In this document: positions 34,401 through 46,928 of the stretch, in pieces
Position numbering within the stretch: the stretch's first letter is position 1
Layout: the number at the start of each line of letters is the position of its first letter
NCBI RefSeq assembly: GCF_030463565.1
Contig: NC_134643.1
Span: 45,980,221-46,044,220 of the forward strand
Direction: 5' to 3'
Length of the DNA stretch: 64,000 nucleotides
Origin: Pelecanus crispus
Taxonomy: Eukaryota > Chordata > Aves > Pelecaniformes > Pelecanidae
Translations under genes and position numbers: made by a program
The notes under the pieces: model-generated
What the model was told of the DNA's origin: nothing
The model's input: only the letters and a program-made list of their open reading frames with translations
The model's database searches: none

Positions 34401-37400
34401 CCCAAGGACATTTAAATTACAAATGAAAAGATTGTCTGCAACTAAATGCAGATGATAGGTTGAGGGACACAGATTATTCTGTGATTAAGTGGCTATATGT
34501 TTTATTGATCAGTAAGGGGCATGAAAAGTGAGCCTTAAAAAGTTATTTCTTCCTGCTTCCACTTCAAATTCATTGACAGTTGTATTTTACTTATATTTTT
34601 CTTTCATCTTATTGTTAAAGGTTGGCAAAGACTAGAATGTTAATTTTAGTGTGTATAAATAATTTATTGAATAATAATATATGAAAATGAATTTGGTATG
34701 TTTCTCTATATGAATGACATTCTATTATTGAAATTTATTAATCAGCACATTCCACTCCATCAAACCTAAATTTTTTGAGGAAGAGGAGGGGAGGAGGTGG
34801 AGACGCGGTTTGGAAAAATGCAGTACAGTTGGCTGACTAAATCTGAATACTTGCTCTCTGAAAATGCAGATATCAGTGTAACTCAAATCATACTGATGAG
34901 ATACAGAACAGTTATATGCAGTCATAATAACAATTTATATACCGTCAATATTAATAGCAGTGTCTGTTTGAGAATACAGTTTTAAAATAGGTACGTACAA
35001 TTTTATTAAGTATAAAAAGATGCCGTGCAGAGCACAATACAATATATTTCATCTTTAATTCTGGTAGTTCTCGAACGCCACTGTCTTAATTGATATTGTC
35101 ACCAACGATCACTGGATAGAATTACTTGTCTGTATAAAATGAGGCTTCTCTGGATGAATTCATGCTGTTTGGTTTTAAAAATACAGTAATTTCCCTTCAA
35201 TGGCTACTTACACTAATCAAACACTGTCAAGATGTTGGTTAGCCTGCATTTGGTTTCTAACATATACTGTGATACTGCCGATTTCCCCTGTTTTGCTTTG
35301 CCTCTCTCTGCTTGAGAATAGATCCTCCAAAATATTACTTGTTTCTGACTTTGTTCCAAGTTCACAACCAGAACACTAGTTCAGACCATTGCTACATTCC
35401 TCACGTTGCTAAACTTTCACTGTTTTCAACATGCAAGGACTGTAGGGTTATCCCCTACACTCCTTTTCTCCCCCAGTCATTTCTAATGAAGCATAGAAGG
35501 CATGCTGAAAATGATTATTTTTTAGAATTTGGGGGTTCCATTTTCTTATTTTCTTGAATGTAGATGACATTTATAGCCTTCCAGCTTTGACTATTTTCTT
35601 TGGAAAAGCAGACATGTAAACTTAAGAACTTAGTTATGTATTTTGTTTGCACATTCCAATTTGGTTTAATTAAAAAAAAAGTCAGAACTCTAACTTCAAA
35701 TTGATTTAAATGATAATGTACAAGTCTTAAAAGAAACAACTTACACTTCCTCCTCTCTAAAATATATTAACATTAGACTGGAAAATAAATTAAAGAATAC
35801 AGAAAAGCCAAGATTATGCTATCACAGTAATATCTGCCAAACAAAGCTTGGTCTTTTGCTAACATTAGCTTACTACATTTGCAATACATGCTAAGCAAAG
35901 ACCCTACTTCTCTAACAGGTACATTCAGACAATATATATTTTATGGAATAAATATATAATATATCCAGTTATAGATTTCTGAATAGTAACTATAATAGAT
36001 ACAAGCAATACCTACGTTTAAAAATACAGTTCTAGGATTCCCTAACTTTACTACTAATAAAATTAAAGTTGACCTAAAACTTTCTCACTCTGTTGATGCA
36101 TAATAAAATATATGGAAACACCAAGAGTAAAAAGCCAATTGCTTCTACAAATGGAATACTTTATAAATATAGTAAATTGCTATTTCCAGAGGGAAAATTG
36201 AAAATTATAAACAGGAAGTTAGGTTAAAACAGCTCTACAATATATAGTACAAAGTGGCTATGAAGCGTGATGTATGAGTTTGACGTCTGTGATAAAATTT
36301 GGATCTGATGTAGTTGTTCATTTCTGGAGATAACTGTAGAGAAAGATTCTGTGCCCGAAAGCAGCCAATCTTGATCTCCTTAAAACACAACTTTCAGTGA
36401 CTAGAGAAAGGCAATGGGCCAATTTGTCAGACTAAGGAGTGCAAGATTAGATCAAACAGAATTATTTGGAAGCCCTAGACTTCTCTGTTTCATAGGGTTT
36501 ACCTACCATGCTGTTCTCATTAGGAACAGAGTCACAGAAATATTATGTATCTGTGACTGCCATGTGCTGAAAAGCCTTATCATGAAGGTACCCTCCCTAT
36601 GGCTGCCTTAACTACATTATTCTGGTACTGCACATTCTCCAGATGAATTCTGTTTGTATTCCTGTAGTTGTTTCCTTTTGCTGGAATACTGAAGTACAGC
36701 TCTGGTTGCTTGATTACTAAACTCTTGATCGAGGCTTTTTTTTTCTTGAGAATAACCTAGAATTAAAGAAACACATTTCTCAGAGCAAGCACAAGGAATT
36801 GAGGAATTAAGTTGCTGGCTGTCTCTGCCTGCCTTTCTTCCATTTCAGTTTAAAGAAAAAATTCACATCAGTAAAAATACCTTACTTGCTAATGAAAAGA
36901 TTTAGGTAACTGAAAAAATGAAAAACTTTATGTGAGACTGTGCCGTTTTGATGTTCATCTCCAGCAATGGATGTATTTTACACAGAAACCCCAAACTTCC
37001 TTCATTAAATACTACTGTTTATACCTCCTGCCTGAGTTGAGGCCCTGAGGTGGGATTCAGATCCACCTTGGAGCCTTTGTTTGCATCAACAAAGCTGGAA
37101 TTCTGGTCATCACAGGACAGGGGGTCTACAAGGTGGTGGTTTTTTTTCACCTAAATATCAACAGAGGTCAGTGTCAACATTAATAATGATGAAACCATCA
37201 CTGGGAGCTTCAGTTTCTGACCATTTCGGGACCTTATGAGTCACTTGTAGGCTTTTACTGGCATAAACATCCTGTTTTGGGAACACCTGGTATGAGATGC
37301 AGAGGATTGGGATGCAAGTCATTGGGACATGCTTCCTACTTGATTTCAGTTGGGCAAATGGAGCATATCTATAAATGTATTCGTGTCACAAACTCTCACT

Positions 37401-37970
37401 GATTTCAGAAAAACAGCATATATGGAGAATCCCTGTACCTCACATGCCATGTGTTTTGACTACACTGGGAAACTTGCAAGCTTCTCGGAAGCTATTGTAA
37501 TATTCAGTCAAAAGTGAATGTAATACTTCCTATCAAACTGGAGATGAGAAGTAAGCACTTGTGGATTCCCTGCAGAGGAACCACAGAGCGAAGTCTGAGT
37601 TCCCTGTGGCAGGGAAGGGACTAGGAAGGCTTTTCTTCCTGTACCAGCAGCAAATCTTGATGTTCTGTGGCAGAGTGGTAATAGACTATTTGAGAATACT
37701 TTAAACTGTGTCTAAATCTGGTAGCATATTCTTACCTGTCACAAACGCTCTGCTTTTTAATTAAAAAATGTTCCCAGGAACTACAGACTTCTTATGCAGT
37801 CTTGCTTGCAGGTAAGCCAGAGCCGCATAGTGGCTATTGATCTCGGGGTTATTAGTTGGAAATCGGCTCCAGAATTTGTTAGGGCCTTTCACCTATTTTC
37901 AAAACTCATTTTTACTGGGACAGAGCCTGTGGAAATGTACCAAAGCATGAGCTCTGATCATCCTCCCAGC
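31445..37970. other. Downstream flank of LIN7A, may hold its 3'UTR exon
   Basis: About 6.5 kb of AT-rich DNA without recognisable coding exons. Because the LIN7A coding end is followed directly by a consensus splice donor, an untranslated last exon may lie here on the minus strand. Minus-strand AATAAA words occur, for example at about 35002-35007 (TTTATT on plus), and the block 34500-36400 is AT-rich in the way of a long 3'UTR, but its ends cannot be fixed from sequence alone. No known repeat was recognised. Confidence 0.4.
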
Positions 37971-37974
37971 AGTA

Positions 37975-38330
37975 CGCGTTTGCCGGGGCTCCGAGGGCGC
38001 TGCCAGCCCTGACTGTCCCTGACCCCTCCCCGGGGGTCCCCTCACCCTGGCCCTGGCCCGGGACCCCATGTCAGACCCCGGGGCTCCCCTGACCCTGCCC
38101 ACAGCCCAGGACCCCATGTCAGCTGCCGGGTCAGCGTGGCCTCAGCCGGTCACCATCCCCAGGGAAGTGCCCGATGCCTGGGGCTGCCCCAGTGCCCCCC
38201 AGCTGCCGCGCTCCTGGCTGGGGGTGGGATGGGACCCAGCGACAGGTCCTGCCCCGATGGACCCCTGGTCCTCATGAGCTGCTGGCCCAGGCGGGCGCCC
38301 TCAGTGGGCTTTAGGGAAGACCAATGAATC
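37975..38330. repeat. GC-rich minisatellite-like block beside LIN7A
   Basis: About 350 bases of very GC- and C-rich DNA begin and end abruptly within AT-rich surroundings. GGACCCCATGTCAG occurs twice, at 38061-38074 and 38109-38122 (48 bases apart), and related ccCTGACCC, CCCAGG and CCCCGG words recur throughout. It touches the 3' side of the last LIN7A coding exon. No coding potential was recognised; it looks like degenerate tandem repeats, though a GC-biased conversion tract is another reading. Confidence 0.55.
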
Positions 38331-38337
38331 CTCTCAC

Positions 38338-41300
38338 CTACGACATATGGTTTTGCTGTGTAGTTTGCTGCTGTTGCTGCTGCTGAATGAGCAATTGCTG
38401 CTGTTGCCGGCGCCGGGCTGTTCTCAGTTTTTCGAAGCGAGCCTCCATCTCCTCCAGCACTTTGGGAGTGTAGCGGACCACCAGCTTGACGCTGTCCTTA
38501 GCCGCCTTCAGCAGCTCCACCGCCTTCTCGTGGTGCTCTCCTTCCACGCTCTGGGAGCAGGGAGAACAGATTTAATAACAAAAATGCTGCTTTGATCTAG
38601 AGCTCTGTCCTCTTTTTCATATGGAAAGGCTGTTGGGGTTTTAGGAAGTTTCCACAACTTACATTTTTTCAAGAGACCATTAAGGGAAAGTGTTGAGTTA
38701 AGTGAGATTTATGCACTGCTGGGAATGTATTCATTTTCATATTTTAAATAACCCAATTTCTGATCTGTGTGAAGAGGAGGGGAAATACTCAACAAGCTTT
38801 ATGCAAACAAAAATAATGTTAAAAACCCTGAAAGCCCGCAGTAAAATCCCAAACAGTCTGTTTGCAAAGTACAAAAATAAGTATTTAAATGTTGGTAAGA
38901 AATGAAGAAATTGCAAGTTTGAAACTGCAATTACTTTTTTACACCTTGGCCCTGTTTGGATCCTGCAGGGAACGCCATGTGGTGATTAAGCAGCCGCTGA
39001 GCTGCAGGTGAAGGAGCGCACCCGCTGCTCCCGGGGACAAGCCTCGTCTTAGTTAATGGCATTGCTCACACGTTTTAACATTTATGTGATACAGGTTCTC
39101 TATTGGAAATAAAGTAGTCTTAATCCGGTTAGTTGTAAGCAATCAAACACTAACTACTGAAACATTGCAAGTTCTTGCTGAAGGAATATATATTTTCCTT
39201 CCCTTTCTGGAAAATGGTTTACAGTAAGATGATATCTGCTGTGAAATCAAAAGTATTCCCAAAGGGGCTCAAGCTCTGATTTCTACTAACATTGTTTGAA
39301 ACAGTAAATTTCCGAAAGGGGGAGGTGACTCGGCTGTGAAAAGAGCATTTAATTTCTACCATTAAGTGGACTGACTGGAGTGCTTTTCAGGCATGTGGAT
39401 TGTTCCACACCTTAAGAGAAAGGGAGAAATTTTCTAATGGTGTATGACTGGCCATGTGTGCTGTAGGATACATTCCAATAAACAAAAGTATCTCTGCACA
39501 GAAAAAAAAAAAAAGACTGCACAACTGAGATCTTCACATGGATTTTAGACCACTTAAAAAATAAGTAATTTTCTTCCCACATAAAATAAATCGAAGTTTT
39601 ACTACATGCTGTGTTTTAAAACTCTTATGTATACCATGCTATTTAAAATGAAGCTATACCCATAGGCCTCCAAAGAGAAGCAGCAGCATTCAAAATATTT
39701 GAAGTTCAATTCATGCTAAAAGAATAACTTAGTATTGTTATAGCAACTGTCAGAAGAAAAATTCTTTCTATTTTCATTTCTCCTATTTGACTGAGTAGCA
39801 TTGTGCAAGAGCAGTGAATACGAATTACTTCTGCTGTGGCACACTATGAGCTAGAAATAATGATTTAAAAGTTTCAAAAAGCAGACACAGTACACTTCTA
39901 CATAAATAATATAAACAACACAATTTAAGCTTATTGCCTTGCTATTTATCTTTCTTCTCCTGTTAAATATCCTTCAAGATATTAATACAAATAATTATTT
40001 CATGTATGGGTCAACTGACTGGACTGGAGTTTCTACAGAAATGTTAAGATGCTTCAAAAATATTAATGCAACTTAGAGAAATAATGAACGTCATTTCAGG
40101 TACTGAAATGATTACCAGAAACAGAGAAAACCTTGAAGTAAATAGACGTTTCATTGTTGAAATAAATTACTTCATGTTTTTGAACTGCATGTTCATGAAA
40201 TTCCTACAGTAGGTCTCTTATTCAAACACCTTCAAGAAAATTCATGATCTGTGATGACCAGTTTTGTTAGAAATTGTGATTGGGATAAATCTGCTGAACA
40301 AGCACTGCTGCCCAAAAGTAGTTTGGAGAAAAAGGTGTTTCCTTACAAATATTTGAAAAAAAAGGAAATTGTTGTTGCATAAGAAACAGTGAATGTACCT
40401 AATGCTCAGAGAGCGCTAAAATAAAAAGCTATAGATGCACAGGGTGTTTTGTGAAATTGCTTTAATGAACAAGTCACAGATACACATTAAAAACCCTTCC
40501 CCACATCCCCTACGCTGTAACTGCTCAATGTTACAAGAGGCAATCACAACTAACACATACGGTAACTAGCTATCTTTTATAACTCATTGCTTTGTGACTG
40601 GCTTTGATACTGGGCTTTTGTAAACACAGTTCTCGCCTTAAGAGGAACCGTATAAAATTTGGTATTGGTTTATGTTTCATTTTTTGCTTGGGGATCGTGG
40701 TCGGTCTGATGTGGCATGGACATTCAGAGGAAACGAGTGTACTCAATGTTGTCGTGATCAGTTTTGCTGTGGAACAGTATGAACTTAGAACAGGCTATGA
40801 ACAAAAATTGTAAGCTCCCAAGTGACATGAAGTAGCTAAAATATTCTTTTGCTTTCAAACAATTGGATGGTTCTAACTGACATCGATAAGTAACTGTGAC
40901 TGTATCTGTTCTGTAGGGGAATAACAAGATGGTGTACTTCATACAACTTAGTAAACTGTATTTAATTCATGATTGCCTGTTTTCTTTCCCATTTGCCTCC
41001 AGCCTTGTTCTTCCAGTTGAGAGCCAGTATTTTCTAGTTAGAAATGAATGGTTTGACTCTGTTGCTATCCAGGTCAATGGAAAACTGCCATTGACTTGAA
41101 CAGTAATGATACAGAATTAAGCCTAAAGCTCTGAACCATAACCAAAGAGGGGAAAATAACAAAGGCAAAGTAAAAGATAGTGCTGCTAAATACAAAGCCT
41201 ACTCTCCAAATGTACCTAACTCAGGTCTTAACAACTACAGTTTTCAGCTGCAATTAATATGATTGCTATACTTGCCCTTAACGTCTTCATTGCTGCTTGC

Positions 41301-44300
41301 ACTCGTCTTTCCAAGGCATTACAAATGCTTCACCTGCATAGCAGTAGCTGCACAACTTAAACAGCAGAGCCCCTTGGAGTAGGGAAAAGAGCTTATATCA
41401 GCAAAGGAAGTTGTTTTGCTGTTTGAATTCTTCTGCCTCTGCAACTCTCTGAGGCTGTGCTGTTGAAGGACTCCTGCTGGTATCAGTCATGCCTGTACAA
41501 GGGATTTTGCTGACTGGATTACACTGGTTGGAGACATTGTGAAGATCTGACACTCGTGTTACTTTAGAACCGCCCACCAAACATGGGATTTAATAAATTT
41601 GTTTTGGAATGTATATATTTAATATATAATTTTTGATTACACATCTTTATATATACTTATGTCTGTATTTCCTTTATTGTATTGGCAGATTGTATCAAAA
41701 AAGGGATGTAAAATAATGTAGAGACAAGAACAGCTGAAAGAACTGCAGATATGGTATGGGGAAACACCAACCATTACTGTACTGCTCACAGACTTGTCAT
41801 AAATATAAAAGAAAAAAATCCCATTCTCTTGCAGACAAAAAAAAAAAAGAGAATTTGATTGTTACCCCACAAATTGAGAAACTGAGAAGAATATTTCTAT
41901 CAGGTATCTCTAAGAAAATGCTTGGGTGAGAAATTAGCCATTATAAACCTATCTTGCATCCCTTTCTGTATCTGACTCACACCAGGTATCTGACAAATGC
42001 AGAATCTTTGCCAGATATGAACAGCCACCAGCAAGTGCCTTTGCTGAGCCATCTGCAGGGCTTACTGCTTTCAATTTCCTTTACTTTTAGGGGGTGTTGG
42101 ACAAAAGTATGTAACAAAATCCCCAGCATAATTAGAAAACACTTTTTTTAACATCCGGTGAAACAGCTCAAGGAACAGTCATCCCAGTCATGCTGGGATA
42201 ACAAATCTGGATTCTGAACACACAGCTCTAATTTTATGTTGATAATTATAAAGTTGGAAACCCACCAACTTCTGAGCACAAACAAGTTACGGATATTTCA
42301 TTTTCATTTCATGTTCCACTGCTGAGCCGTCTGTTGTATTGTACATACTGTATATTATTTGCTTTTCTCTAGCTAAATTGAGAGAAGCACAAAGTGAACT
42401 AGTCTCAGAGAACAATGTTAAATTTAGACCTTTTTCCTCCTGTCTCAAGCTGTCTGCAAACAAATTACCACTTCTATAATTTTTGCCTTTTTATGAATTA
42501 TATTGTATGGGCTTAATTCAGCCCAAGATTGGTGTATGAACAGTTACTCACAGGCATTATTTCAAGTACGCAACTGCAATTCAAACTGCAAAGTCTGTTG
42601 TTTAGACTCTGAATGCAAAAATATTTCTGTTGTAACTCAGATTCAACTTTCTCATGTGTCTACACGCAATTAGGGATTTTATATTGTGGTGTTTTGCTAC
42701 ATTAGCTTAATACATATTCTAGAGCACATTAATGAATTTTTTTGAAAAGAGTATTATGAAATAGAGGTGCCAACAGTCAAATTCAATGTATCTTGATGTC
42801 TGAAGGTTCACTACTTTCCTCCCCGGTATTTGCCTAGACACTGTTGACAGTAAAAGGATTTTTCAAGAACTATCCATCAGTTAGTGAGTATAAACTCTTT
42901 TTATCTGTCTTTTCATTCACCTGTTGCAAGAGGTGCTGAACAGCAACAAAATTATTTGATCTACTGCCAATCAGTGAAGTTCAGGCAATTTACTTATTAA
43001 ATATTCAGTTGATTTCTTTTTCCCTAAGACTAAATAATCTTTTCAGTGGGTTTTCTTTTTTCTCATTTCTCAACATAAGAAAGTTGGTAATTTGTTTGTA
43101 TCTTTTCTTTCTCATTGTGTAGAGGGGCAAGTAAACTTCCAGACCTATTATTGCTAGAAGTGGTGAATGAAGTGGTGAAAAGTCTGTCTGAAGTGTTGCA
43201 CTGATACTTTGTTTCAAGAGAAAGTGAATAGCTACGGTTGAGAGAAACAGATGACAACATGAAAGCATGTAGAAAACAGCATTTTTTTCATTCTTTATGG
43301 GCTTGCAACAAAGAGGAAATTTAAGTTGGAAAGTCTTACATTTATGACTGGATTCAGGAATTGCTCCTACGTGCCTTTGGTGTATTTAAATACAAGGTTT
43401 AGATGGAGTTTTTTGCATGAAAAAGGATTACGTTTTCATTAAGTGTAGGGTTATATGAATGAGTATACTTACCCTTTCAGTACTTCACATTCCCTTGTAA
43501 AAGGGAACAAAAAGCAAAATGAAAGACAGAATTTGACCCATATCATGTAGTGAGAGCCTTATATTTCCTCTCTATTCCAAGAGCCCTTTTATTTTTACCT
43601 CCATACTGACATTCACAGTAAACTACTGCAAAACACTCCACCCTGAAGTATTGACTTACATGAAAAATGACTGTAAAAAATGTCCCTTTTTAGTGAAAAT
43701 ACATGCTCCCTGTATGTGTTCGTTTGTACAGCTGATTTCTCTGACAAAGATATCACAGCAGGATGAATGTCACTGAAAGAAATCTGGAATGTATCTTCCA
43801 TTGCAAATCAGCACCAAATGTGCTTAGCAAATTTCTTTTGATTTTATGTGTTTGAATGCTCTGAAGGTCACAAGGCTGCACAAGTGCCACTGAGGCATCA
43901 CTGTGCTTGGAATGGGCTGTGTGCCTCAGAGGCTATGAAGTGCAAGAACGACAAAGCCTGTTATTATGCTTTTACTGCAAAAGGAATTTGCAGAATTATC
44001 AGTTACGAAAGACACAGCCGCCTTGTAAATTAAGCATGTGGAGTGGATTTAAAATGAAGCTCTTCAAGTACCCTGCATTACAACAGAACTTGTAGAGGCA
44101 CAAAGTTGTCGATGCAGCTTTGCCTCACTGCACCGCAAATGCATACTGAAGGTCTCTCACAGAGCTAATTCTTTTTGTTTCATATGGCTGCATTTTAAAC
44201 CATGGTATTAGAACAGCTGTGAAAAATGAAAATCCAGATGAAAATGAAAGCTCTATCAAATTTCCACATACCACTCCATTAACTGAAAGCAGCTGGTCCC

Positions 44301-46928
44301 CCCGTTTGAGCCCTCCATGCCTTTCTGCCACTCCTCCAGGAATGATGCGAGAAATATAAATAGGTGAATTTTGTTCCTTTCCTCCCATGACATTAAAACC
44401 CAGGCCTTCATCAGTCTTTGGCAGCTCCACCACTCGCGGGTGTGAATGGCCTTCGCTTGCAGCAAAAGCAGCAACTGTTGCCTGGAAGAAAAAACCGAGT
44501 GATTTGGCTATGTAGGGAGAACACTGATATACACTCTGTTGTTCATTTGCAGGAAGAATTCATTCCTGTGAAAACATTTCAGTATCTTACTCTGACTTTT
44601 TCTGACTATCTGAAAGCATTTTAAAAATATTAAGTTCCATGCCAATGCTTTTGAAATAAAGGAATAAGCAGAGGAATAGAGAGTTTAGGTGACTTGTCAA
44701 AGATAACGCAGAAAGTCAGCAGCAGAACCAGAAGTAGGTGCCGGGAAGCCTGACTGCGTGGTGGTGAACACTTATGATCACTAGTGCATTTCTTCTTTGC
44801 CTTTCACAGGGAGAAAATTTATTACTGTGTGATAAGATCTCTCCTGTGCTCCTAGTTGAAATAAAGTGGATGAACTGAATTGTTAACTCTCTGCTCTGCT
44901 TTCAGAGGTATGGAATTATTTATTTTATTCTTTGGGCACAGAAAAAAATCCTAAAAGAATATTCTTGTTTCAAAAAGTTTGATTTATAATCTTTATGAAA
45001 TCTTCCAAACTAAGTAACTCCAGGAACAGGAATATGAGTTTTTATAATATAATTGGATCAAAACATTTATTGAAAAATTAAATCTTAAGACAATGGATTT
45101 ATAAATCAATTAGAAAAATCCTAGATTGTTAATCTTACTCTAGAACCGCCCCCCCACGTAACAAACTGTAAAGCTTGCATCCAGAAAAATATTACATCTT
45201 GTACTTCATTTCTCACTACAAGTATTTTCCTACTTATAGATCTTAGTAAATCATTAAAAAAACATTAAGAAAATATTTTATCCTTTTCATCGTGCGTTTG
45301 TAGTCCAAACTGCTTGAACAATTCTGCATTATGCTAATGTTTTTTGAGCATCCTAATAGTGCTTATGCTTAATAGAAGCTAGTGGATGACATGACATAAT
45401 GGATCATTCTCAGTTACATGTTTTTGCACATGCAGACCTTGTCATCATGCATACTTTTTATGTCAGACATGAATGCACTAGGAGAATGCAATGCAGACAG
45501 CCCAGAAATAACCAGGAAATATTGCGATATTGAAACATTGCTCTGTAACCCTGCTGTTCTATATGAATAAGAAATGAGAATGGCAAACACTAATTGGATT
45601 TCTCCCCATTTACTATACAACATAGCAATACTTTCTATGTTAACTTGCAGTGTAGACAAATCAAGATTTCATATACACATTTCTCTATACAGAACCATAG
45701 ACCTTACAAATTTACATTGTCCATTAACTTTCAATTAGAAGAAGGTTAAAATCAGAAGAACAGCCTACAGAAAAGAAGGTTCCATTTAGTAAGGAAAATA
45801 CACTGCAATTTAGTGTATATTAGGTTATTTGCTGGCTACTATACAGCTTGCTTCTCTAAAATACTGTAGAAATAATTTTGTAACACACTCCCAAACTTCA
45901 TCTTCTGATACAGCTTTAAATTAAAATCTCTTAACATAAATACATAATGGTAATATCTTAGTTCCATTAGGATTTCAGGGAGTTTTGTCACTAACTTCAC
46001 AGGAGTGGGACCACAAAGAAGTATATCTAAAAGAGACTTATGGCTTTTGCAGGTTTACATGTTTTGCATAGTATCTGCTATACCACCCAGAAGACAGTGC
46101 TGAGTACAAAATGATAATGGGAAAAAGAAAGCCATGGTGGATCTCCCTGTTTGGAAGCATCTACCTTTGTGCATGTTATGAAAATACAGAGCATATTTCA
46201 TACTGGCACATAGAATGGGTTCTTTCATGGTTGTGTGAATTCTCTTAGAAAATTATCATTTTAGTAGTAGCAGTAATATAGCTGTCATGGTCTAAGGATA
46301 TGAGGAAGGCAGGTCCACATGGACAAAGAGACAATACATTTTATTAAAACAGTTAATGCATCAGAAAAAATGGGCTTGCATTTGGCTGTGGAGTCTCTTG
46401 ATCGGGCCATTTTTGTCACTGTGCATCCTTACCACTTGCTCAGTACCTACAGTTCCCATTAGTTAAAAGTGGAATTTTGACTGTTTAGTTTCTATCTCCC
46501 AAACCATTGTGTCCTCTCTGGATGAGCTGTATGGGAAAACAGTCCATTAAAATATTGGTTGTTGCAGGCAGACTTCTACAGAATGAACCAGTAGATTTGC
46601 TTTTGCAAAGCAACTTTTCAAAAAGCATCAAATTCCATAAAATCATTCTCTTTTCTTAAGCTACAGAAGCAGCATAAAGGTTGAAATTTTCCATTATGAT
46701 TGTTACCTGGGAAGTAGCACTGGTTCTAGACTCTGGGCTGCCACTGATGTCTAAATTTTCTTACAGTGTACACACGAATACCTGAAACACACACGCGCAC
46801 AGTCAATTACTAGGTCACTTTGGTAACACATATTTAAACAGTTGCACGTATCCTACCTTTGCAGTGGCCCTGGCTCGGAATTCGGGGCAGCCATTAACAG
46901 TTATGGTTTCATGCATGTATTGATACAC
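38338..46928 (-). CDS. LIN7A: LIN7A 3' coding part, three exons (partial)
   Basis: LIN-7 homolog A (VELI1/MALS1), a small cytoplasmic scaffold at synapses and epithelial junctions that joins CASK and MPP-type partners through its L27 domain and membrane proteins through its PDZ domain. Exons in transcript order are 46928-46857 (24 codons, [17 protein letters not shown]), 44481-44272 (70 codons, most of the PDZ with the carboxylate loop GLGF) and 38550-38338 (70 codons plus TAG; end of PDZ, coiled Glu/Arg-rich segment, Gln-rich tail ending QNHMS). All junctions are phase 0, with AG acceptors and donors GTAGGA and GTATGT. Together they give 164 codons. The N-terminus and most of the L27 domain come from upstream exons I did not find before 64000. 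LIN7B and LIN7C are excluded by the Gln-rich tail and synteny with MYF5. No damage is visible. Confidence 0.96.
38346..38423 (-). repeat. LIN7A: CAG/CAA-type repeat encoding the LIN7A Gln tract
   Basis: Mixed CAG/CAA codons encode [14 protein letters not shown], then TTQQNHMS at the LIN7A C-terminus. The codons are interrupted (CAA mixed with CAG, plus Leu-Leu-Ile), which usually stabilises length. The second Q run appears shorter than the one I remember for mammals, with a second Thr in it. Confidence 0.8.
38551..44271 (-). other. LIN7A: LIN7A intron between PDZ exon and last coding exon
   Basis: An AT-rich intron of 5,721 bases, with donor GTATGT at 44271 downward and acceptor CCCAG ending at 38551. 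I recognise no repeat family or embedded gene. Short A runs lie at about 39502-39514 and 41838-41849. Confidence 0.85.
44482..46856 (-). other. LIN7A: LIN7A intron before the PDZ exon
   Basis: An AT-rich intron of 2,375 bases with donor GTAGGA and acceptor TTCCAG. No gene or repeat family is recognised. A CCCCCCCACG run lies at 45150. Confidence 0.88.
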
